Shown here: positions 32,676 to 40,364 of the stretch, piece by piece
Layout of the letters: every line of letters starts with the position of its first letter
How positions within the stretch are numbered: position 1 is the first letter of the stretch
NCBI RefSeq assembly: GCF_009649075.1
Contig: NZ_CP045737.1
Coordinates: forward strand, 1,426,001 to 1,490,000
DNA length: 64,000 bases
Direction: 5' to 3'
Source of the DNA: Aeromicrobium yanjiei
GTDB taxonomy: Bacteria > Actinomycetota > Actinomycetes > Propionibacteriales > Nocardioidaceae
Made by a program: the position numbers and the translations under genes
Notes under the pieces: model-generated
The model's input: only the letters and a program-made list of their open reading frames with translations
Told to the model about the DNA's origin: nothing
The model's database searches: none

Positions 32676-33979
32676 GCCTGCAACGTACCGCTGTGTCCCG
32701 CACCCAGCGCGGGGTCGTCGGCGCGGAACGTGCGCACAGGACCCGGAGGCGTCCACCGGGTCTCGAAGCGCACCGTCACCCGTCCCAGGCCCGCGCCCCA
32801 GACCCAGCCGTCGCCGAGGTCAGCGTGGTGGACGTCCATGCCCGGGTACCAGCGGGTCGGCGAGGCCGTGTCGTCCTCGGTCGTGTCGTCCTCGTCCTCA
32901 GGCTCGGGATCGTCCTCGGCGAACAGGTCGTCCTGCACCCAGTCGGCCAGACCGCTCACGCCGACGCCGAGCAGGCGCAGCCCGTTGCTGATGTCCTCAC
33001 CGGCCAGCAGGCCCCTCGCGGTGGTCGCCAGGACGCGCGCGCTGTCGGTCGGGTGGGCCAGCGTGGACGAGCGGGTGTGCGTCTCGAAGTCGTGGTGACG
33101 CATCTTCAGGGTCACGGTGCGGCCCGAGAGCCCGCTCTTGCGCAGCCGGGCCGAGACACCCCGCGCCATGCGCTCGATGATCGTCTCGAGCTGGAGACGG
33201 TCCGAGATGTCCCGCTCGAACGTGTCCTCGACGCTGACCGACTTGGCCTCGCGGGTGGCCACGACCGGCCGGTCGTCCTCAGCCCTCGCGAGCCGGTGCA
33301 GCGAGCGTCCGGAGGCCTGCCCCAGCAGCCTGACGAGCTCGTCCTCGGAGGGGGTGCGCAGGTCCTCCACGGTCAGGATCCCGACCCGCCGCAGGCGCTC
33401 GGCAGTGGCCGGGCCGACGCCCGGGATCGCGTTGACCTGCATCGGGCCGAGCACGTCGGCCTCGGTGCCCGGCTCCACGACGAACACCCCGTCGGGCTTG
33501 TTGATCTCGCTGGCGATCTTGGCCATCAGCTTGGACGACGCGACGCCGACCGAGGCGGTGAGCCCGCCGGTGATGTGGGTGATGTCGGTGCGGATCTTGT
33601 CGACGACCTCCTCGACGCGGTCCGGGTCGAAGCCCTCACCCGCCGCCAGGTCGACGAACGCCTCGTCGAGCGACAGGGGCTCGATCAGCTCGGACTCCTC
33701 GCGCAGCCGGGCCATCACGAGCCGGCTCGCCTCGCGGTAGGCCTCGAAGCGGCCGCCGAGGAAGGCCGCGTGGGGGCAGCGGGCGCGTGCCTCGGCGGTG
33801 CGCATCGCCGACCGTACGCCGTGGACCCGCGCCTCGTAGGAGGCCGTCGCGACGACTCCCCGCTGACCGGTGCCGCCCACGATCACCGGACGTCCGCGGA
33901 GCGAGGGCTTGTCGCGCTGCTCGACGGAGGCGAAGAAGGCGTCGAGGTCCAGGTGCATGATCGACGCCGTGGACCGCAT
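32672..33979 (-). CDS. dinB: DNA polymerase IV (Y family)
   Basis: A 435-residue translesion polymerase. Catalytic acidic residues: HLDLDAFFASVEQ (Asp11) and SLDEAFVDL (Asp105, Glu106). Palm and thumb segments ASVGVASSKLMAKIASE and NAIPGVGPATAERLRRVGI are present, then the little finger. After QDDLF, a sliding-clamp-binding-like motif, comes an acidic linker (EDDPEPEDEDDTTEDD). A final 50-residue module follows (RWYPGMDVHHADLGDGWVW, VTVRFETRW), which resembles the small C-terminal domain of UvrD/PcrA-type proteins and occurs on some actinobacterial DinB proteins. ATG 33979 is preceded by CACAAT at leaderless distance. Coupled to ptrB downstream. Confidence 0.95.
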   Translation of the reverse strand: MRSTASIMHLDLDAFFASVEQRDKPSLRGRPVIVGGTGQRGVVATASYEARVHGVRSAMRTAEARARCPHAAFLGGRFEAYREASRLVMARLREESELIEPLSLDEAFVDLAAGEGFDPDRVEEVVDKIRTDITHITGGLTASVGVASSKLMAKIASEINKPDGVFVVEPGTEADVLGPMQVNAIPGVGPATAERLRRVGILTVEDLRTPSEDELVRLLGQASGRSLHRLARAEDDRPVVATREAKSVSVEDTFERDISDRLQLETIIERMARGVSARLRKSGLSGRTVTLKMRHHDFETHTRSSTLAHPTDSARVLATTARGLLAGEDISNGLRLLGVGVSGLADWVQDDLFAEDDPEPEDEDDTTEDDTASPTRWYPGMDVHHADLGDGWVWGAGLGRVTVRFETRWTPPGPVRTFRADDPALGAGHSGTLQA

Positions 33980-34102
33980 GAGGACATTGTGTCCTGCTGC
34001 GCCCACACACCTTTGTGCACACCTGGGCCGGACGGCCGCCGTCGTCCACAGGCCATGAGCTGAGCCTGTCGGCCGCGGCACCGGCTCGGCAGCGTGGACG
34101 GC

Positions 34103-35083
34103 ATGACCCACACCCCGCCCGTGTTCACCGCCCACGACGTCCCTGACCTCATCAATGCCGTGCCCACGTTCTTCGGGTTCAGGGTCGAGGAGTCCATCGT
34201 CGCGGTCGCGACCTCGGGGCCGCGGCGCAGGCTCGGCTTTCGTCTGCGGATGGACCTGCCGAGGCCTGGTAAGGAGGAGGCCGTCGCTCGCAAGGTGGTG
34301 GGTCACCTGACCGATCACGGTGCCGAGGGAGCGATCGTCATCGTGCTGACGGAGCAGCAGGAGCTGGCGCTCGAGCTGCTCGACGCGATCCACGCCGCGC
34401 TCGACGACTTCTCGGGCATCGAGCTGATCGTGCGTGCCCGGGCCGACGGCGAGCGCTACTGGACCGACGAGCCCGGGTTCCCGCCCGAGGGCCTCGCCTA
34501 CGTGACGTCGGAGCACCACCTCTCGATCGTGCAGGCGGTCGCCGCGGGCCAGCAGATCCTCCCGAGCCGCCAGGTGCTGGTCGACCGGTTCCGGCCGGTG
34601 ACGGGGGTACGGCGCCGCTGGCTCGAGCACGCCACGGCGTCGATCCTCGAGGAGATCGTGCCCCAGGTCGCCCGCACCGTGCCGGGCGAGCTGGCCGCAA
34701 CCGGCATGGCGGTGGTCGAGCCGATCCTCGATCGTGTCCGCGCGGGGGACCAGGTGTCCGACGGTGACCTGCTGCGGATCGCGGCCTGGGTGTCCACGAT
34801 CTCGGTACGCGACGAGGTCTGGGGGCTGATGACCCGCGACAACGCCCCCGAGATGCTCGCGGCGCTGACGCTGGTCTCGACCCGGGCCGTCCCGCCGCTG
34901 GAGCCGGCGGTCCTGAGCCTCGCGGCGTTCGCGGCGTGGCTCACCGGCGACGGTGCGCAGGCGCTGATCGCGGTCGACCGGGCCATCGAGGCAGATCCCT
35001 GCTACTCGATGGCCGGCCTGATCCTCGAGATCCTCGAGCGGGGCGTCTCGCCGGCATCGTGGGTGGGCTGGCCGACACCGTGA
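34103..35083 (+). CDS. DUF4192 domain protein
   Basis: A 326-residue cytoplasmic protein with the DUF4192 pattern: DVPDLINAVPTFFGFRVEES near the N-terminus, GAIVIVLTEQ and a C-terminal PCYSMAGLILEIL. The function of the family is unknown; it is common in actinobacteria and its C-terminal half has a tetratricopeptide-like helical character (AWLTGDGAQALIAVDRAIEA). The start is uncertain: ATG at 34103 or GTG three codons upstream; neither has a clear ribosome site. It is divergent from dinB with about 120 bp between, and the next gene has its own leaderless promoter. Confidence 0.85.
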   Translation: MTHTPPVFTAHDVPDLINAVPTFFGFRVEESIVAVATSGPRRRLGFRLRMDLPRPGKEEAVARKVVGHLTDHGAEGAIVIVLTEQQELALELLDAIHAALDDFSGIELIVRARADGERYWTDEPGFPPEGLAYVTSEHHLSIVQAVAAGQQILPSRQVLVDRFRPVTGVRRRWLEHATASILEEIVPQVARTVPGELAATGMAVVEPILDRVRAGDQVSDGDLLRIAAWVSTISVRDEVWGLMTRDNAPEMLAALTLVSTRAVPPLEPAVLSLAAFAAWLTGDGAQALIAVDRAIEADPCYSMAGLILEILERGVSPASWVGWPTP

Positions 35084-35114
35084 TCGATGACGCGCCGAGG
35101 TGCGCAGACCGCTC

Positions 35115-35120
35115 TACGCT
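35115..35120 (+). promoter_or_regulatory. Leaderless -10 box of the GCS2-like gene
   Basis: TACGCT ends 6 nt before the ATG, without a ribosome-binding sequence between. Confidence 0.6.
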
Positions 35121-35126
35121 GTCGCC

Positions 35127-36605
35127 ATGGGACAGGACGTCGAAGCACGCGAGTTCAGCCGCGAGGACCGGACGCTCTACCGCACCAAGGTGCGCCGGTG
35201 CCTCGACGTGTTCGCCCGGATGCTGGGGGAGCGCGACTTCTCCTTCGAGCACCCGCACGTCGGGATCGAGATCGAGTTCAACCTCATCGACGCGCTCGGC
35301 GACCCGTCCCTGCGCAATGACGACGCGCTCGCCGCGATAGCCGATCCGGACTTCCAGACCGAGCTCGGGCTGTTCAACATCGAGATCAACGTCGCGCCCA
35401 CCCGCATCGACGGCAAGGGCCTCGACGTGCTGGAGTCGGCGCTGCGCGACGACCTCAACGCCGCCCAGGCCAAGGCCACGTCCGTCGACACCAACCTGCT
35501 GATGATCGGCATCCTGCCGACCCTGCAGGACGGTCACCTGAGCCGTGAGGCCATCTCGGCCAATCCGCGCTACCACCTGCTGTCCGACCAGATCCTCTCC
35601 GCGCGCGGGGAGGACATCGAGATCGTGATCGACGGGGTCGACCGTCTGGACACCACGGCCGACACGATCATCCCCGAGGCCGCGTGCACCAGCACGCAGC
35701 TGCACCTGCAGGTCGAGCCGGACGACTTCGCCCCGATGTGGAACGCCGCGCAGGCGATCGCCGGGGTCCAGGTCGCGATCGGTGCCAACTCGCCCTTCCT
35801 GCTCGGCCAGCAGCTGTGGCACGAGACCCGCATCGCGCTGTTCGAGCAGGCGACCGACACCCGCAGCGAGGAGCTGAAGACGCAAGGCGTACGTCCCCGG
35901 GTGTTCTTCGGCGAGCGCTGGATCACCTCGGTGTTCGACCTGTTCGAGGAGAACGTGCGCTACTTCCCCTCCCTGCTCCCGATCGTCGACGAGGAGGACC
36001 CGCTCGAGGAGCTCGAGGCGGGTCGCATCCCCCAGCTCGCCGAGCTGCGGCTGCACAACGGCACCGTCTACCGGTGGAACAGGCCGATCTACGACATCGC
36101 CGACGGGCGCCCGCACCTGCGCATCGAGAACCGGCTGCTGCCCGCGGGGCCGACCGTCGTCGACACCATGGCGAACGCCGCGCTGTTCTACGGGCTGGTG
36201 ACGGTCCTCGGCACGAGTGAGCGCCCGGTGTGGTCCCAGCTGTCGTTCCGCGCTGCCGAGGACAACTTCCACCAGGCGGCCCGTGCGGGCATCGAGGCCG
36301 ACGTCTACTGGCCGGGCGTCGGGACGGTCGCGGTCCGCGAGCTCGCGCTGCGGCAGCTGCTGCCGCTCGCCGACACCGGCCTCGAGCAGATGGGGGTCGA
36401 CACCGCCGTACGGGACCGTCTGCTCGGGATCATCGAGCAGCGCTGCATCACCGGGCGCAACGGTGCGACCTGGCTGATCGAGGAGTTCGCCCACCGGACC
36501 CGCACGTCGGGCGACCGGGCCGAGGCGATGCGGGCGACCACGCTGGCGTACGAGGAGCACATGCACGCGGGGGACCCGGTCCACCTGTGGCCGACCCGTG
36601 GCTGA
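35127..36605 (+). CDS. Glutamate-cysteine ligase family 2 (GCS2) protein
   Basis: A 492-residue ATP-dependent ligase-type protein. It keeps the family's metal/ATP-site acidic cluster HPHVGIEIEFNLID (about 45-58), then ELGLFNIEINVAPTRIDG and ACTSTQLHLQVEPDD, and ends MHAGDPVHLWPTRG. Members join glutamate (or another acidic group) to an amine. Because many actinobacteria make mycothiol rather than glutathione, the real substrates may not be glutamate plus cysteine; I cannot decide. The ATG at 35127 is fixed by the leaderless promoter box; a longer in-frame form would read through that promoter. It precedes the principal sigma gene by 100 bp. Confidence 0.85.
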   Translation: MGQDVEAREFSREDRTLYRTKVRRCLDVFARMLGERDFSFEHPHVGIEIEFNLIDALGDPSLRNDDALAAIADPDFQTELGLFNIEINVAPTRIDGKGLDVLESALRDDLNAAQAKATSVDTNLLMIGILPTLQDGHLSREAISANPRYHLLSDQILSARGEDIEIVIDGVDRLDTTADTIIPEAACTSTQLHLQVEPDDFAPMWNAAQAIAGVQVAIGANSPFLLGQQLWHETRIALFEQATDTRSEELKTQGVRPRVFFGERWITSVFDLFEENVRYFPSLLPIVDEEDPLEELEAGRIPQLAELRLHNGTVYRWNRPIYDIADGRPHLRIENRLLPAGPTVVDTMANAALFYGLVTVLGTSERPVWSQLSFRAAEDNFHQAARAGIEADVYWPGVGTVAVRELALRQLLPLADTGLEQMGVDTAVRDRLLGIIEQRCITGRNGATWLIEEFAHRTRTSGDRAEAMRATTLAYEEHMHAGDPVHLWPTRG

Positions 36606-36688
36606 GAGGACCCTGAGATGGAATCGGTTGGCGGCCCGTGTCACACTTGCTGCAGAGGTTGACCACAGCCCTCTTTGTTGCGCCCATC

Positions 36689-36694
36689 TACCGT
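36689..36694 (+). promoter_or_regulatory. -10 box of the principal sigma factor gene
   Basis: TACCGT, 13 nt before the GTG, leaving a very short leader with GAGG before the start. A TTGACC at 36659-36664 is too far away for a normal -35. Confidence 0.4.
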
Positions 36695-36707
36695 TTGTGA
36701 GGTTGAC

Positions 36708-38105
36708 GTGCCGGTGAATCCCGCTTCAGGATCTCCCCTCGGCGTCGTCAAGAAGCTCCTCTCAGGAGCCTCAGAAGACGATTCCAGCAAGGCGCCCGAC
36801 GTGAGCGCGGCTCCGGCCAAGAAGACCGCGGCCAAGAAGACCACATCCCCTGCGAAAACAGAAACGACCGTGACCAAGACTTCATCGAGCCCCGCCAAGA
36901 AGACCGCAGCCAAGAAGGCGCCGGCCAAGAAGGCGGCCGCCAAGGCCGCCGCAGCTGCCGAGGAGGGCACGGTCCCCGCGGCCGTCGACCTCGCCGAGGC
37001 TCTGGAGACGCCCGTCGTCGATGGCACCGTGCTGGTGGATGCCCAGGGCAAGAAGATCCTCCCCGACATCCCCGACGAGGAGTTCGAGAAGGACCTGGCG
37101 ACCGATCCGACGCTGAAGGAGGACGAGAAGTCCTCCTACACGCTGTCGGCGGCCGATGAGTCCGACGAGCCCGTCCAGCAGGTCATGGTCGCCGGCGCGA
37201 CGGCCGACCCGGTCAAGGACTACCTCAAGCAGATCGGCAAGGTCTCGCTGCTGACCGCCGGCCAGGAGGTCGAGCTGGCCAAGCGCATCGAGGCCGGGCT
37301 GTTCAGCGAGGAGAAGCTCGCCAAGGGCGGCCGCCTCTCGGAGAAGAGCCGTGAAGAGCTCGAGTGGATCGTCGTCGACGGTCGCCGCGCCAAGAACCAC
37401 CTGCTCGAGGCCAACCTGCGTCTCGTCGTCTCGCTGGCCAAGCGGTACACGGGTCGCGGCATGCTCTTCCTGGACCTGATCCAGGAGGGCAACCTCGGTC
37501 TGATCCGCGCGGTCGAGAAGTTCGACTACACCAAGGGCTTCAAGTTCTCGACGTACGCGACGTGGTGGATCCGCCAGGCGATCACCCGCGCGATGGCCGA
37601 CCAGGCCCGCACGATCCGCATCCCGGTCCACATGGTCGAGGTCATCAACAAGCTCGCCCGTGTCCAGCGCCAGATGCTGCAGGACCTGGGCCGTGAGCCC
37701 ACGCCCGAAGAGCTTGCGATCGAGCTGGACATGACGCCCGAGAAGGTCGTCGAGGTCCAGAAGTACGGCCGCGAGCCGATCAGCCTCCACACGCCGCTCG
37801 GCGAGGACGGCGACTCGGAGTTCGGTGACCTCATCGAGGACTCCGAGGCCATCGTCCCGGCCGACGCGGTGTCGTTCACGCTCCTGCAGGAGCAGCTGCA
37901 CGCGGTCCTGGACACGCTCTCCGAGCGCGAGTCCGGTGTCGTCTCGATGCGCTTCGGCCTCACCGACGGCCAGCCCAAGACGCTCGACGAGATCGGCAAG
38001 GTCTACGGCGTGACGCGTGAGCGCATCCGCCAGATCGAGTCCAAAACCATGAGCAAGCTGCGTCACCCGTCGCGCTCGCAGGTCCTGCGCGACTACCTGG
38101 ACTGA
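36708..38105 (+). CDS. sigA: Principal RNA polymerase sigma factor (SigA/HrdB)
   Basis: A 465-residue primary sigma-70. The N-terminal part is a Lys/Ala-rich low-complexity stretch (repeats of AKKTAAKK and APAKKAAAK, about 33-85), then an acidic region 1.1-like segment. Region 1.2 is [19 protein letters not shown], region 2 [19 protein letters not shown] and [19 protein letters not shown], region 3 [20 protein letters not shown], and region 4 ends [19 protein letters not shown]. It directs housekeeping transcription. The lysine-rich extension is typical of HrdB-type proteins. GTG 36708 has GAGG upstream; the neighbourhood with DUF7455 and parE/parC is conserved in actinobacteria. A terminator follows. 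Confidence 0.97.
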   Translation: MPVNPASGSPLGVVKKLLSGASEDDSSKAPDVSAAPAKKTAAKKTTSPAKTETTVTKTSSSPAKKTAAKKAPAKKAAAKAAAAAEEGTVPAAVDLAEALETPVVDGTVLVDAQGKKILPDIPDEEFEKDLATDPTLKEDEKSSYTLSAADESDEPVQQVMVAGATADPVKDYLKQIGKVSLLTAGQEVELAKRIEAGLFSEEKLAKGGRLSEKSREELEWIVVDGRRAKNHLLEANLRLVVSLAKRYTGRGMLFLDLIQEGNLGLIRAVEKFDYTKGFKFSTYATWWIRQAITRAMADQARTIRIPVHMVEVINKLARVQRQMLQDLGREPTPEELAIELDMTPEKVVEVQKYGREPISLHTPLGEDGDSEFGDLIEDSEAIVPADAVSFTLLQEQLHAVLDTLSERESGVVSMRFGLTDGQPKTLDEIGKVYGVTRERIRQIESKTMSKLRHPSRSQVLRDYLD

Positions 38106-38122
38106 GCGTACGCACGTGAACC

Positions 38123-38150
38123 GGTCCGCCTCCCGCACGGGAGGCGGACC
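38123..38150 (+). terminator. Terminator of the principal sigma gene
   Basis: 12-bp perfect stem GGTCCGCCTCCC/GGGAGGCGGACC with loop GCAC, followed by GTTCTCGTT. Confidence 0.9.
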
Positions 38151-38271
38151 GTTCTCGTTCCGGGCCGCGCACGGACCATCCGGCGCCCGGTTCGCCCGGG
38201 CAGATGGTTACATGCTGTCGCCCGCCGCGCCCTGATTCGCCGAGGAGGGCGGACCGGCGGGTCATCTGGGT

Positions 38272-38277
38272 TAGACT
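38272..38277 (+). promoter_or_regulatory. -10 box of the phospholipase-D-like gene
   Basis: TAGACT, about 36 nt before the GTG. GGAGAG at 38301-38306 serves as ribosome site. The rest of the 208-bp spacer holds the upstream terminator and no gene. Confidence 0.5.
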
Positions 38278-38313
38278 GCCACGACATCGACGAGCGTCTC
38301 GGAGAGCAGACCT

Positions 38314-39897
38314 GTGCAAAAAACCGGCGGACCACAGCACGTAGTGCGCGTAATCGGGGTGGGCGTCCTGGCCGTGAGCCTCCTGCTGGGCTTCGGCTCG
38401 GTGGCCTCCAACGCCGAGAACGTCACGGAGGAGCCAGCAGCGGCAGCGACCCCCACGGCCGCTCCCACGACTCCGGCTCCCACGGCGACGGAGGAGCCGG
38501 CTGCTCCCGACGCGACGACGACACCGCCCCCGAAGGTCAGGGCGGCGGCTGCGTCCCCGTACGGCAGCAACTACCCGGTGACGCTCGAGACCAACTTCTC
38601 GCGTCCGTTCAAGGCGATCTCCAGCTCGGCCAACAGCGACTTCTCGCTGCTGAACGACCTGGAGCGGCTGATCCGCGGCTCCTACAAGGATCCGCGCACC
38701 GGCAAGCTGCGCCCGGCGTCCGTCCGTCGCAGCAACTCGGTGTTCATGTCGATCTCGCGCATGGAGAACTCGCACCGCGTCGGTCGTGAGCTGATCCGCG
38801 CGGCCAAGGCCGGCGTCAAGGTCCGGGTGATCCACGGCAAGGCCTCGCAGTCCAAGGAGTCCCGCGCGCTGCAGCGTGCGCTCAAGAAGGGCTCGTTGCG
38901 CGACTCGAACTTCAAGATCTGCCAGAAGGGCAAGAGCCTCGCGTGCCTGTCGGGCCTCAACGGCGCGATCATGCACTCCAAGATCCTCCTGGTCAGCAAC
39001 ACGTTCACCCGTGACAACAAGCCCGCCAAGGCAGCGATCTGGTCGGGCTCGGCCAACCTCGGTGGCCCCAGCGGTGAGCGCACGTACAACAACGGCCTGA
39101 CGATCTACAACGACAAGAAGCTCTGGTACGGCACCCGCCAGATGTGGGACGACATGTACGCCGAGCGCAACGTGGGCAACAACTACCTGCGCTACATCGA
39201 CAAGCACGCGTCGCGCTACGGCATCAGCGAGTCCGAGCGCAAGAAGTTCGGCTACACCAAGGCCGACCCGGTCAACGGGATGTTCTACTCCAACCTGGCC
39301 AACGTGACGATCTATGCGACGCCGATCCTCGCGACGCCGACGAACGGCAAGGACCCGGTCCTCAACCTGCTCAACCGGGTCGTGCCGGACGACCAGTGCC
39401 GCATCCGTCTGCAGGAGAACCGGTTCAAGTACCGCCGCATCGCGGTCGCGCAGAAGCTGGTCCAGCTGGCCGACCAGGGCTGCAAGGTCTCCGGCGTCTA
39501 CTTCGAGGACGACCTCAAGGTCAACCGGGTCGCGCACTGCCAGCTGCACATCCGCATCTGCCGCCCGATCCTGGACGTCTTCAAGACCTCGAGCCGCCGC
39601 ATCGAGGCCGCATGGGCCAAGCCCCACGACAAGACCATCCTCGTCGAGGCCAAGCTGAAGAAGAACCGCCTCAACCCCGAGGAGGTCGCGATCGACGGGA
39701 CCAAGCCCAGCAGCTGGCCGAGCGACGGCATCCGCACCAAGCTGGTCCAGGCCGGCTCGGCGGCGCTCACGGGGTCCAACCTCGTGGTCAGCGACGAGAT
39801 CACGACCGAGACCACCGATCCGGCGGTCTACGAGGACTACCTCCAGCACTGGAAGTCGATCCTGAAGTCCAACGAGATCCACAGCTACCCGTACTGA
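38314..39897 (+). CDS. Secreted phospholipase-D-like protein
   Basis: A 527-residue exported protein: signal peptide (VIGVGVLAVSLLLGFGSVAS, about 13-32), a Thr/Pro/Ala linker (to about 75) and two PLD-fold halves. Half 1 carries MHSKILLVSN (His about 219) followed by AIWSGSANLGG, the classical HxK...GSxN pattern. Half 2 has PHDKTILVEA (about 436-445) and AALTGSNLVVSDE, so both HxK/GSxN sites are present, with the HxKx4D acidic position replaced. Activity on phospholipids, nucleic acid or envelope polymers is open. GGAGAG lies 7 nt before the GTG. Flanked by terminators on both sides, so monocistronic. Confidence 0.85.
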   Translation: MQKTGGPQHVVRVIGVGVLAVSLLLGFGSVASNAENVTEEPAAAATPTAAPTTPAPTATEEPAAPDATTTPPPKVRAAAASPYGSNYPVTLETNFSRPFKAISSSANSDFSLLNDLERLIRGSYKDPRTGKLRPASVRRSNSVFMSISRMENSHRVGRELIRAAKAGVKVRVIHGKASQSKESRALQRALKKGSLRDSNFKICQKGKSLACLSGLNGAIMHSKILLVSNTFTRDNKPAKAAIWSGSANLGGPSGERTYNNGLTIYNDKKLWYGTRQMWDDMYAERNVGNNYLRYIDKHASRYGISESERKKFGYTKADPVNGMFYSNLANVTIYATPILATPTNGKDPVLNLLNRVVPDDQCRIRLQENRFKYRRIAVAQKLVQLADQGCKVSGVYFEDDLKVNRVAHCQLHIRICRPILDVFKTSSRRIEAAWAKPHDKTILVEAKLKKNRLNPEEVAIDGTKPSSWPSDGIRTKLVQAGSAALTGSNLVVSDEITTETTDPAVYEDYLQHWKSILKSNEIHSYPY

Positions 39898-39900
39898 TCG

Positions 39901-39944
39901 CATGACGAAGGGCCGGCCAGTTTCCTGGCCGGCCCTTCGTCATG
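39901..39944. terminator. Bidirectional terminator with 20-bp perfect stem
   Basis: CATGACGAAGGGCCGGCCAG pairs perfectly with 39925-39944 around a TTTC loop, 3 nt after the phospholipase-D-like stop and before the opposing DUF7455 gene. Confidence 0.95.
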
Positions 39945-39961
39945 TCTGGGGGAGCGGGTGC

Positions 39962-40183
39962 TCAGTCCTCGTCCACGACCGTCGTCGAGGACGAGGCGAG
40001 ACGCTCGCTCTCGTCGTGGATCTCGGCAGACATCTCACGCAGCTTCTCTTCGTGCTGACGAGCGTGGTGTGCACAGAAGAGCAGCTCGCCGCCACCACCG
40101 AGGGTGACGCGAACGTACGCCTGTGCACCGCAGCGGTCGCAGCGGTCGAGGGAGCTCAGCTTGGGGGCTGTCAGTGTTGTCAC
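39962..40183 (-). CDS. DUF7455 small zinc-ribbon-like protein
   Basis: A 73-residue protein. It has a CxxC knuckle (DRCDRCGAQAYVRV) and a second Cys-His group (LLFCAHHARQHEEKL), a pattern that would hold one zinc ion, plus an acidic tail ending VVDED. It matches the DUF7455 family, found beside the principal sigma and parE genes in many actinobacteria. Role unknown; binding of nucleic acid or polymerase is a guess. GTG 40183 has GAGAAGG 5 nt upstream. It is divergent from parE across a 181-bp spacer that contains the promoters of both and no other gene. Confidence 0.85.
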   Translation of the reverse strand: MTTLTAPKLSSLDRCDRCGAQAYVRVTLGGGGELLFCAHHARQHEEKLREMSAEIHDESERLASSSTTVVDED

Positions 40184-40364
40184 GGTGACCTTCTCTCTGA
40201 GCCTGTGCGGATCTGACTGGATCAACATCCAACCACGGAGGCGTATTCCTCGTGGTCTTTGGTGACCTATGACATAGATCCTCCCTGACGGGGACAAACA
40301 ACCCCGGCAGGCGCGCGGCGGCAGCGCGTGTCAGGAGCGTCGGCACTGGGACTGCTGGATATCC

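Noticed and set aside
36678..36694. Extended N-terminus of the principal sigma factor from an upstream start at 36675
   Set aside because: It would place the start upstream of the -10-like TACCGT. GTG 36708 has GAGG and matches the usual beginning of HrdB proteins.
38151..38271. Small RNA or gene in the sigma-phospholipase spacer
   Set aside because: No start with ribosome site, no stable extra hairpin and no recognised motif beyond the terminator and promoter boxes.
40305..40364. Start of parE further upstream
   Set aside because: The sequence before 40365 has no in-frame start with a ribosome site, and conservation begins only around residue 15-20. The TTG is kept as tentative.
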